Assembly (NCBI GenBank): GCA_013397935.1 | Contig: VZRN01004257.1 | Span: forward strand, 679,874 to 743,873 | Reading direction: 5' to 3' | Source: Dasyornis broadbenti | Taxonomy: Eukaryota; Chordata; Aves; Passeriformes; Dasyornithidae | DNA: 64,000 nt | Part shown: one piece after another, positions 23,233 to 33,676 of the stretch | Layout of the letters: every line of letters starts with the position of its first letter | Position numbering within the stretch: position 1 is the first letter of the stretch | Notes under the pieces: generated by a model | The model's database searches: none | Told to the model about the DNA's origin: nothing | What the model saw: only the letters and a program-made list of their open reading frames with translations | Position numbers and translations under genes: made by a program

Positions 23233-26200
23233 GAAAGCAGGGCAGCTCTCAAGATTTCCACAGAAGTCACCAGATGAATGCAGAGCTTGGGTGCCCTGGC
23301 TTATGTAAGTGGTTATATAACAATAGTAATGATTTCCAGAGGAGAATTAATTAATGTGTTTCAGCAGCCCTGATGATTAATTCGTACAGTGAAACCCTCC
23401 TAAGCAGAGTTATTAAGAGATCAAAGCCCACGTCTCACCCTTTCATATCCACGAAAAGAGTGCAAGTGTTCAAAGCCTGCAGTTCACACACGCAGGGCTT
23501 TGGGTTAAAGGCTGCTTCTCACGTAACGTTATTATTATTTTAGAAATACTCTATCAAGTGATAAAATAATTATTTGCAAATATATTCACAGGTCTGTTGA
23601 CATTTTTTAGCAGTATTAATTACTCGGGTTTGACATCAATAATTTTTTAACATCCCTTTCCCTGTTTAAAGCATGATAAGCTGTGTGCTGACAAGGTCGG
23701 CGAACATTTTAGGCGGGCTCTTTCCTCCAAACGTGTTGGATGTTGCTTGGAGCTACAGCAAACTAAAATTCTGCATATTAGGTTGCAGAGTGTACAAATA
23801 TTTAAATATTAATAAGGAATGTGTGGACTTTGGGGGGAGTTTTATTAATGCCGAGTACTCCTGCTGCTTTCCTCACACAACTCTTCCTCATCCTTGAGAG
23901 TGTTGGAGACACCAACGTCTGCACGAGCAGTGTTTGAAGGATGAAACATTCAGCATGGATATGTTTCACTCAATTTTTTAGGCTTAATTTTTGGCAAATA
24001 TCTTCATTTCTCTTCTACTAATTGTTGACTTGGACCAGAAATTCGGAAAAGTATCGAATTGTGTTGGTTGGTCCCCGCTGAGAAGTGCAGTTGTGTTGAA
24101 GGTATTTTTTGATATGGAAAGCGTTTCAGTATTTATGGAAGGATTTCTGTTTGACACCTTTGGTTGAGATCTGTTTATCTCCCAGTTCTGATCCTGTCAG
24201 CAATCCCCCAGGTACACAAAACGCATCCAAATGCAACAATCCATACTTGGAAACTGGATTTTCCAGATTCTTATCAAACGTTGCTGTTCTGCATTGTAGA
24301 TCTGTGCGAAATGATTTTGGATAAGCAGTTCCTGACTAACCTTTTGTCTCCAGATTCTCATTCCTCAAAAAGTGTGCTTGGATGGATTTCCGTTAATTCC
24401 AGCAATTCGGTTGGACTTTTCAATGGTTCTTGAAAGAAAGGGTATCAAAACCTGAAGTCAAGAAATGTATTTGCACTCCCGTTGTCAGCCCCTTTCTAAT
24501 CTGTGTTTCCAGCAGATGCTCACCCATTTCATGATTGAGAAGAATTTATCAGGACTTTGACACAGAGTTTCCCATGGAAACGAAGATTTTGGATTAAAGG
24601 TTAACATATAAGCGTTATGTGTGTGTATAATAAACGTATCCACATATATGGTGTGAGGAAAGTTCTCTTCTGTGGAGTGAAAAGGGCACTACTCTTTCGA
24701 CCTTTGACCGATAAATGAGGGACTGTCAGCAGCAAGCCCCAGATCTCTCAATTCAAGAATCTGTTTGCTAGCTGCCTGTTGGAACCTGAAAATGGGAGCT
24801 GAATTATAAAACTAACGATTTGCTTATGTTTGGTAGATAGGTCAATGCAAAACGTATTTTTATCCACAGAAAAATGAGTTTGTTATAGTTATCTCTCTTG
24901 TATATTAGAGTTATGTTCTGCACCTGAGCTTCTGTAGTGCAGAAAATATCTGGGATTTTCTTTCTTACCCTGTGCGGGTTGTTTTTTTGGGAGCTGGGTT
25001 TTTGTTTATTTTGCATCTTTGGTTTTGGAGCAGGACTTTTTATTTGTGCGCGGTTGGAATTTATTTTTCTTTTTATGTGAGGGTGGCTGGTGTTCTGGTT
25101 TAGTTCTGTGTGGGGTTTTCTTTTTGTTTTGCTTTTTCTCCCATTTGTTTGGGTTGTTTTGGTTTGGTCGATTGTTTGTATTAATTCATGCCCTTACCAT
25201 TTTAGCAAACTGAACTTCTTGGGAATGACACAATCCTTTGTGCCATCCTCAAAACAAGAACTAAGGAAAAGAGCCTTGAAATATTTGGGGGTAAAGCTCA
25301 ATGCAACAGTGATACACATGAAAAAATGGAAATATTTTAGAATACCCACCTTAACTCCATTTAACCAATATGATTCTCCAGGGTACCAGTTCACTCTGAT
25401 CTTTGATTCAACGCCTACAGAAAAAATTTCTCAAATATCTTAGTGTCACAAAACTGGTCAATGCAGGTGGCTCTGTTTTCCAGGAATGTTTTTTTTTGTT
25501 GCCATGCCTTATTCCTAATAGTTAATCGTCGTCCAAAATTGCCATTAATTTCTGCCCTAGTGGTCTCCAAATTTTGCAAATGCAGTAAATCTGCGTTAGA
25601 TTTGGAATGCAGGCACCAAATCACTTTGAAGCTACCTCAGCCCGTGGGGAGCTGATGCACAGGGCCCTGTGTGTATTTTTACTGCAGTTCTCAATTCTCA
25701 AGAGTGAGAAAATGAAAAAAAAAGAAAAGCTTTTCGACAGTGGTTTTTTGAGGACGGCACCTACTCTAGAATCAGAACATGTTCAATTAATTTGAACTCA
25801 TTTTTATCTCGTTAGTAGATCCTTCCTTGGCTTTTTTTTTTTTAATTCCTCCAGCTGGCAGGCAAAAAGACACACCTTACTTTCCCTTGTTTCCAGTCTC
25901 TAAGGAATGCTGAAATGGATGGTCCTTGCACTTCTTGTTCACTGTGGGGTGGGGCTCATTGAATCAAAGACAGAAAGGCACTTTGCACTCAGTGATTTAG
26001 CATCAGCTTTCACCTTTTTTTGATTACAGTTCATGTCCTGCCTCCAAGAAAGTCTGTTGCTTCTTCTGATGGATTTGAAGGCTACAAAGGGACATGACTC
26101 ATTTTAAAAAGGGAAGACGAGTTTCAATTCTCTCTGGAGAGGTCAATATCTGTCTCTTTAAACTCTGGAGAGGCTGAAATTCGGAATGTTTATCATCAAG

Positions 26201-26325
26201 TGCCAGCTCCTTTGGTCGGAGCTGCAAGGAAACCATGTTTAACTGTAGGCCATGGCAGAGGAAAGTGGGCCAAACCATAATGAAAAGATATCTGTGTCCT
26301 TTCTCTTCACTTTTAATAATTAAAC
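23233..26325. other. Non-coding stretch, no gene recognised
   Basis: AT-rich, with a 14-base palindrome AATATTTAAATATT at 23797-23810. A strongly T/G-biased, C-poor segment lies at about 25010-25190. Open frames near 24164-24433 and 25090-25443 have protein-like composition, but both strands are open over part of them and no family is recognised. Confidence 0.55.
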
Positions 26326-26557
26326 GTGTCAGGGGAGGTTTGTGATTGGTCTCAGGAAAAGGTTCTTCCCGCAGAGGGTGTTCGGGAACTGAACAGGCTC
26401 TCCAGGGAATGGGCACAGCACCAGCCTGGCAGAGCTCAAGAAGCCTTTGGACAGCCCTCCTGGGCACCTCGTGGTGTGATTTTTGTCCTGTGCAGGGTCG
26501 GGAGTTGGTGATTCTTTCAGGTCCCTCCCGGCTCAGGATGTTCTATGATTCTATTCT
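26326..26557 (+). mobile_element. CR1 LINE 3'-end fragment
   Basis: Sense-orientation CR1 3' end with a clear series of landmarks: 'aggggaggttt', 'aggaaaaggttcttcc', 'agagggtgttcggg-actgaacaggctc', 'cagagctcaagaagc', 'tttggacagccctc' and 'gtgtgatttttg', then the terminal 'ggatgttctatgattctat' (about 26536-26555). It is the best-preserved CR1 in the window, but it is only about 230 bases long and non-coding. The overlapping open frames at 26326-26585 come from this element and are not genes. Confidence 0.96.
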
Positions 26558-28320
26558 GCAGGATTGTACCTTTATGGGTTTATAAATATGGTGCTACAGT
26601 GCAGTTGATGTTGTCAGCGTTTAAGCATGATGTGCAAAATTTATCGGCTTCTGTTTCACAATGAGAACGTGCTCCTGCTGTCTGTTTTCCTGAGTAAAAA
26701 AAAATAAATTGGTTTGGAAGAGAAGGATGGTCACCGGGCACCTGGAAACCATGACTCCAAACCCTCGTGGTGAATTACTGTGCACAGCTCCGCCCAGCTA
26801 ATTCCAGTGCTTTGTTCTCCAATTTACATCCAGAACTGAGGTACTGTTGCTTGGCAGAGATGTAATAAATTAAAGCATTTTTAAGCCCTGAGATGCATGA
26901 AACTGTGTAAGAATAAAATATTGCGGATTCTCTCTCAAAACCAGGTGCGGGCACCACCTCTGTGACGTTTTGAAGACATGAATCCAGTCCTAGCGGTACC
27001 TGTACGAAGTATCTTTAACCTGATAAACAGTGAAGCAGGTGACAATAAAAATAATTTTATTTCAATTCTTTTTGGAACTAAATACCTCTGAGATTCAAGG
27101 TATCGCATATCAGGGTCTGAAAAAGCCTGACAGATGTGGAGAGATACTGTTACCGTTTATTTTCTAGGTTATATTGAAAACCTGGTTGTTCCTCTTTTCG
27201 GCCAAATGGGATCCCCTCACATCCCCAGGCATCCAGCCACCTCTGCAGCGTGGCCTGGAGGACACAGCTGCCTTGGTTTAATTCATCGGAGGGATTTCAT
27301 CCTCGGGAGAGAAGAGGAGAGTCAATGTTCGTGTCCCACAGAAAAGGGGGAGATTACTCAGGGTTTTGTCCCTTTTGTTTTATGCTGGCAAAGTTGCGTG
27401 GCTCAGGGTGCCCAGTCCAAAACAGCTTTTCAGGGCAGACGAAAGTGACCCTGGGGCTGCCTGGCCCCTGGCCCCGTGTCACCCCCAGGCAGGGAGTAGG
27501 AGCCCTTCTTAATTATTTGTGAAACTGCCACGTACAAATGATGGCGTGGGGCTCAGCTCTACCGAGTTGAAATAGGAACCAAATAATGTAGGAAATGGTC
27601 TATTTAGCTGCTTCTTTCCTTGGAGCAGGGCATCAGAGAAAGGAGGGAGGAAAAGGAAAATAAGATGAAATGGAAAAAGAAAAAAAAGATGAGAGAAGAA
27701 GCTTCTCCAGGTGCCTCTACCCCCAGTCTCACCAAATCTGGTGACTTTGTGTTTGTTTGAGGTGAAAAATCCTGTTTTGGCAAATATTGGCCGAAGTCTC
27801 CCCATTAGTCTGACTTCATCAAAAAACCAAATTTTAAGACCTCAAGCTGGCAGATGTTCCTCTATCCATTAAAATTCCTTCTGTTGGAATAACAGCAAGG
27901 AAAGAGGAGATAGGGTGAAGTTTTAACCATCCAGTGCTGGGTAATGCAGTAAGCTGTAGGTGAACATAACATGTTCCAGTTTTGATGAGTTCACAGATAA
28001 TCCCAAGGACCTTGTCTGTTTATTTTCTGCCCATGCTGTTTATTACTGAGAGGGAAAAACAGACAAAACATTTTATTTGCTACCTAATTCAAGAAATACT
28101 TTTTAAAAAAAGAATAGCTCTCTTCGCAAACAAATGTTTGCAATTTTTTTGTTTTGTTTCATTTAAACCATTGTTTGCTTTTCAAAATGGGCTGAAACCA
28201 AAGGCTTAAGCATAAAAAAGAAATTGTTTCAGTATTTAATTTTGAGTGAGTTTGTTGCTGTTCAGGTTAGCTCATCATTAGAAAAAATAAATTATTTACA
28301 TTGATCTGCTTGGGATTACT
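26558..28320. other. Non-coding stretch, no gene recognised
   Basis: Anonymous sequence with a purine-rich run near 27640-27700 (A/G-biased on the plus strand). No repeat family or gene is recognised. Confidence 0.6.
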
Positions 28321-28374
28321 TCAAGACAGCATAAAATTTAAATGATCTTTACGTGAAGAAGTTCAGATCTCTTA

Positions 28375-28860
28375 AATGCAAGATGCCAAAACTGTAGTCC
28401 CTACCTCCTTAAGGACTTTTTGGGGGATTCTAGCCAAGAATCTGTCCATCACTGTTAAAGTTGTCACAATTTTGGATGCCCTATTCACACCATCAAATTC
28501 TGCTTGAAAAGTTCAACGCTAGAAGTTATGCTTCCAAAATCAACTACTTAAATTCCTCCCTGCCATCTTGAGGAAATTTGTCAACGTGCTCTCAGATGAA
28601 ATCCCGAGATAATTTTGCCAATAGGGGCAATGCTGACAATTCTCACTTCTGGGCTCATACAGTCTTTGCAGCCAAAAATCGAGTTTATTCAACTCCTTGC
28701 CTGTAAGCGCTTTCACATCTCAGCTTTTGTCCTTTGGCCGATTTGAGGCTGCTTCTTTCATTTGTCAGAGCTGTATATCATTTTCAGAGAGCCTCGAGAG
28801 TAGCAGGCTGACAATGGCAATGATATCATCTTGCTGTAGTGGAGCAACATCAAAGGATTC
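28375..28860 (-). other. Partly open minus-strand frame, possible coding relic
   Basis: One minus-strand frame from 28860 to 28375 (162 codons) has only five stops, at 28767-28765, 28722-28720, 28542-28540, 28521-28519 and 28515-28513. The open pieces are 59 and 46 codons long, and the residue mix is protein-like. One piece contains the string TVMDRFLARIPQKVL, loosely reminiscent of the DRFL segment of cyclin folds. That resemblance is short and may be coincidence. A plus-strand frame is also open across 28697-29041, which argues against a clear assignment. Confidence 0.12.
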
Positions 28861-31024
28861 TGAAATGTTCTGCAGTCACTGCTTATCTTACAAGCAGATC
28901 ATTACCGCTGCTGCTGTTCTACACGTGCTTAAGTGCATGCAGCAATTTGGTGAAGAGATTCAGGCGCATTTATATCTCCCTTTGAAAGCAGGTTTGATCT
29001 GGAGCTCGGTGTGCAAGCCTTTATTAACTCCAGGCTTGTGATGAATTTATGGGTGGTGGATTAATCTGATGTATTGCCTGCAAGCAGTGCTGGGTGTTGG
29101 GGTGTCTGTTCCTCCTCAGGCCATGCCTGTCATCAAAGATGTGGCCAAAAATTTGTCCCAGGCTGCTCGAAAAGGCTCCTGCCATGCGTGGCAGGATTTT
29201 ATGTTCAGTAATTGTTCTCAGCCTCACGAGATTAACCCTGGGAGGACTCTCCATGAAAGCACCTCTGTGCCACAGTGCACCCTCAGGGACACCAGGCAGA
29301 GGATGGTGAATAATGCCTCAAGTCAACCTTTTCATGATCTACTTACAACCCAGTAACCTTAATTTATTTCTGTGTTTAGAAAAGCATCAGCACCAGCAGT
29401 GCACTCTTCCTTCAGGACTGGTGGCTGATAAATTTTGTGCTTGGCACTGCAGGTCCCGTTTTTCTTGTTGATAAAGGCACCGTGGCATTTAATGTAATGG
29501 AAGCCATAAAATCATTATTGAAAAGCTCTGTAATTTGATCAGAGAGAGAATCACTTCTGAATACTCACTGGTGAGCCTGGGCTCCTACCACACAATTATT
29601 TTAGGGCACTTAGTTTCCTAAATGACAATATGTTTTCTTCAATCACAGGCAGGTTTACCTCGTGTTTTATTGGAAGGCTCTTGTACTGTGTCACAGGATT
29701 ATTGGTCTCAGGCTGTGCTACATCTCTCAGCACATTCAAGTGTGACAGTCACTGCTGCAGAATGAACGCTGCTGATCAATAACAGCTAAACACAGCTGGA
29801 TTTTTGCAGGGCACCAAGGCAATGCTGCGGCCCAATTTGATTTCCTGATGCAATTTAGGTGATGAAACCTCACCTAGGAATTCCTGCATTGATACTCTTA
29901 ATTTGCAGCTAAACAAGATCATACATTTCAGAAGCTTCCACAGCTGCCTGGCTGATGGCTGTGTGGTCAGGTTTCAGCCATTAACACGATCGCATGGTTT
30001 GTAGAATAAATTCTGTCTTGCACAGCTTTAATTTTTCTTATTATTACAAGTGAGTACAGATTGTTACCAGACAGAATTACGTGGACTTCCCCAGCCGCTT
30101 CTTCTCCAGTTTTGAGATGAAAGTCTGGTTCATCTTTGTGACATATGCCTCTCCCCAGCTCTTAATTCGTGTAGGAGCTTCAGGGATGTTTCTGAAAACA
30201 AAGAGCATCCAAGGTCCCAGCGGACTACAGCCTGCATGTGCTCCAAATTATTGGCGCTGTGAGGAGGGGGAGGAATTTATTTTTTTTGGCTGCTCCTGAC
30301 CAGCATGGTCAATTTTTTAGTGGTCTTGATATTGCCTAGAGCCTTCGTGCTCTTCTGTGAGTCTGAGAACATCTGAAGTCTCTCTGTGTTTTCTTGTCCG
30401 CTCTGTGCAGCGTCCTGTCAGAAATCATCGGCCTGATATCTCATGGCCCCACCGTGTGACAATGGGAGCAAAGATCCAAATAATCCTCCCAGCTAAAGGA
30501 GAACATTGCTTGAGAGGTTTCAGCAGGTGTCACCTAGAGATGGAGGAAGCAAATAAAGAGCTGCCAGGCTTGTGCTGGAACAGACAACTCAGAAAGAGAT
30601 GTTGTGGCTCCAAAGGCACTTTTGCTGCTTTTACCTTGATTTTCCATTGGGTGATACTGTCTTCCAGCATTAACCATTCATTCTCTCTGGCCTGTGTACC
30701 TATAATCTCTGTAAATGTTTCAGATTTAGGCTTCATGCCTGCTGCCTTCATACCCTGAGAGTGTGGGCATATCACTGGTCCTTCACCAGCCAAACAGCTG
30801 AGTTCAAAATTTGTTCTAAGGGTAAAATTATTAGGTTTTTTCAAAGCACTGAATACAGAGTTTGGGGCATGTTATGCTATTTGGTTATTTGTATGTATTG
30901 CTTATGCGTGATATGAATCCCTACGGAGAAAGCAGGAGCTGATCTAAATTCTGTGCAGTCAAGGATAAGTGTAAAACACAGTTTCAGTTGTTTGAAACCA
31001 GGCTCTTCATAGTGGCCCACACTG
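28861..31024. other. Non-coding stretch, no gene recognised
   Basis: Holds a compact perfect hairpin (TCCTGCCA, loop TGCG, TGGCAGGA) at 29177-29196. Overlapping frames near 29069-29309 and 30357-30844 have no recognisable product. Confidence 0.6.
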
Positions 31025-31222
31025 GGAGGATGAGATAAAACAGGCAGAAACGGAAATGAACCAGTTTGGATTGGATATAAGGAGAATTTTTGTCTCCTTT
31101 GGCACACTGAGCCAGCTGAGGAGTTTCTCAGAGCAATCTCCAGCCTTGGAGGGTTTCAGGACCCCGTGGTTGGCCTTAAACAGCTCCTGAGCTCCCTTCC
31201 AGCCCCTGTTATGCCATGATCC
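31025..31222 (+). mobile_element. Diverged CR1 LINE 3'-end fragment
   Basis: Shows the CR1 order of motifs: 'tttggattggatataaggag' (about 31063-31082), a 'ctggagggtttcaggacc'-type segment (about 31145-31163), 'aacagctcctgagctcccttccagccc' (about 31178-31204), and a degraded end 'tgttatgccatgatcct'. It is more diverged than the other copies and is assigned from motif order rather than close identity. Confidence 0.75.
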
Positions 31223-31714
31223 TAATCCAGATACCAAATGACAGATTCCACCCCACACACCCAGCTGTGTTAACAAACTAAGATGGGAATTTGTTGGCAA
31301 AAAACGAATAAATCGCTGCTCTGTGGTATTTTCCTACCTCAAATTTACCATTGTATTGCTTTTTCCTGTGGTAATTAAACAAGAGTCTGCTGTGGATGAA
31401 TTACTGTAAGACACCCTGTGTTAATTGAATTCCAGCTTCTTCAGAGGTATGCTTGCCTAGGAAAAATACTCAGGTTTCCTTAGATTGGGGGTGGTGGGGA
31501 AATTAAAAATATATCTTTCCCTACCAAACTCAGACATCCAGAGAAACCTTCAGGTAACGATAAACCACTTTTTCTCTTATTCTCGCAAATTTACGTGGGA
31601 TGAAATGGTATTCTAGACCTTTCAAAGAAAACCATCTGAGATGGAAAAGATATCATCTCCAGACATAATTTTGTTCTCTTTACTCACACTCTTCATAGAG
31701 ATTCTCCAAAGGGA
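31223..31714. other. Non-coding spacer between two CR1 fragments
   Basis: About 490 bases of AT-rich sequence separate a plus-strand and a minus-strand CR1 fragment. I see nothing else in it. Confidence 0.6.
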
Positions 31715-31970
31715 AAGGAGTTTTGACTCAACCGCTTCCCTGGGCAGCCTGTTCCGGGGCTTGACCACGCTTTTCATGAAATGATTTTTTCCCCTAATGT
31801 GCCATCTAAACTTCCTCTGTCACAGGAGAGGGGACATTTCCTCTCATCCTTTTGTTTGCTGCCTGGGAGAAGATACCAACCTCCTTCCAGGGATTTGTAG
31901 AGAGAAATGAGGTGTCCCAAGCCTCCTTTTCTCCAGGCTAAGCACCCCCAGCTCCCTCAGCAAAAAAGCA
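31715..31970 (-). mobile_element. CR1 LINE fragment, reverse orientation
   Basis: On the plus strand it reads as the reverse complement of CR1: 'gactcaaccgcttccctgggcagcctgttcc' (31724-31754), the 'catgaaatgattttttccc' equivalent, 'cctctcatccttttgtttgctgcctgggagaag', 'agggatttgtagagag' and 'ctccttttctccaggctaagcacccccagctccctcag'. The very 3' end (the GATTCTATGA tail) is missing, so this copy is truncated or broken at that side. Confidence 0.94.
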
Positions 31971-32889
31971 GAGTGCTGATTTTCCTCTCCCTCCCCTTCT
32001 CCCACTCTCTGGAAAACAGAATTTTTAATTCTTTACTCAGCACTTGTAGAGGAAAGACATTTTTCAGTGATACTGTAAGTGCTGTAGTGCTCCTGGGAGT
32101 AACAGTTTACACTGATGTCAATCTCTGTAATAAGGATGAACTGAGAACTTCTGGAAAGACTTTCTGAGAACTTTCTCTGAGTTTTAATGACTGTTGAGCT
32201 TGTACTTGGAATACCTTGGATATCTTGCACTTCTCTGAAAATTCACATTTATCTTCTCTTCTTGGAAAGGAGGTCATAAGGCAAAACATAAATTTAACTG
32301 TTTCTGGACCTTCTGCTCCCTTGAAATCGATGTGTGAAATCCACCAAGAGGTTTGCTAACCTGCTCAGCGGCAGGACATGCCTTTTCAGGGTGTGTTCTT
32401 TGGCTTTAACTAACCCTGTAATTCAAAACCTCTTCTACAAGAAGACTTCGGTATTTCAAGTGGAGTTTATATCCTCCAGGTTTATCCACTCCATTTCATG
32501 GAGAGAATCTGCTTGGGCTGTTTATCTGACCTTTTATGAATTTTCTGCCCTCCCAAGAGACCTACCATGACAGTCACAGGTAACAACGTTGAAACTCCAA
32601 GCTTGGTCCTGTTACCAGAAAGCAAAACAACCCTGGCAAAATATTTTCATTTTCATGAGGTCTGGGAGGCGATTGAATTGAGTGATGGCCTCCCTGTGAT
32701 GTTTTTCTTCTTAGAAATGAATCCATGTTTAGTTATACTTTCCCTTAATTGGATGGCTGAATTTAACTTCTGGCGTGCATTAAGTTATGTAATTAAGGGT
32801 TGATTAAAGCTGTGGTTTCAGTTTAGAGCTCAGCCTGAAGAAACACAGCATTTTAATAAAACTCATTGCATTGCCCTATTTGTTTCCAA
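31971..32889. other. Non-coding stretch, no gene recognised
   Basis: AT-rich sequence with short frames on both strands and no recognisable product. Confidence 0.6.
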
Positions 32890-32890
32890 T

Positions 32891-33003
32891 TTTTTTTTTT
32901 CTTTTTTTTTTTTTTTTTTCCGATGTCTGCCTTAAATTATTTCCTTTTTTTNNNNNNNNNNNNNNNNNNNTTTTACTTTCCGAAGGCTGCCTTAAATTAT
33001 TTC
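32891..33003. repeat. Poly-T tract and 19-N gap with duplicated flanks
   Basis: A long T tract (32891-32919, one C at 32901) is followed by a unique segment. Then come nineteen Ns (32952-32970), followed by nearly the same unique segment again. Bases 32917-32943 and 32977-33003 agree at 25 of 27 positions, offset by exactly 60. This looks like one locus written twice around an unresolved homopolymer, although a genuine tandem duplication cannot be excluded. Confidence 0.85.
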
Positions 33004-33598
33004 ACTTTTGTGTTTTGGTAAGGCTGCATCAAATTAAAAACCCCGGGTGTAACTTTGCTAATGCTAGGGACTGAAAAGTTAGAGACTTCCTGTTGAAGCG
33101 TATTATATTCCTGACCCCTGGTTTTGCAGTTGGAGAAACAGATGAGCAAACAGGTCAGATGGAAAATGGATCAAGTGTCTGGGAAGGGTCTTTAGTGACT
33201 GTGCAAACAGAATAAAAAAAGCCCAAAGAAAAAGGCCATAAAGGGACCAGACTATTTCATTGCAAAGATTGAACAAGGAATGCGTGCAGCAAACGCGTTT
33301 CAAACACGGAGGTAGGTCAGGTTCTGGCAGACTCTGAAGTTCTTCAGCAGAAACTTTACCCAGATCATTCCAGAAATTTTTCATTGAAGACCAACTGCCC
33401 GTAAAAGCAGAAAATTCCATTCTCTGTGGGCTTATGCTGTTCCCTGCTTTAGGTAAGTCCTGGGCTGGGGAAGAGCCCATAAAAGAACAGTAACATTGGA
33501 GAAAAGAAGAGAGGAAGATTGCTTTTAAATTCTGAAAGTGGACCGAGCTGAAGACTCAAATAAGAGCGAAAAGCAATGAAAACCTGAGCGAGAGGGAC
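33004..33598. other. Non-coding stretch, no gene recognised
   Basis: Anonymous sequence with a minus-strand open frame at 33103-33480 that gives no recognisable protein. Confidence 0.6.
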
Positions 33599-33676
33599 AC
33601 TTTCTTCAGCTTGCCTTTCAGGATGCAAACTGAAGATACTTTCTTCAGTTTAAGATTCTCCAGATCTTAAACTGAA
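33599..33676. repeat. Three-arm inverted repeat able to form alternative hairpins
   Basis: AAACTGAAGA (33627-33636) is a perfect complement of TCTTCAGTTT (33642-33651), leaving a 5-base loop. TTCAGTTTAAGAT (33644-33656) is a perfect complement of ATCTTAAACTGAA (33664-33676), leaving a 7-base loop. The middle arm is shared, so the two hairpins exclude each other. An 11-base direct repeat ACTTTCTTCAG (33599-33609 and 33638-33648) lies in the same 78 bases. No flanking gene is visible to give it a role. Confidence 0.85.

Noticed and set aside
26326..26585. Two overlapping open frames of 61 and 79 codons
   Set aside because: They fall inside the non-coding 3' part of a CR1 element.
29177..29196. 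Eight-base-pair hairpin as a small RNA or terminator
   Set aside because: Too short for a microRNA precursor, and bacterial-type terminators do not apply here.
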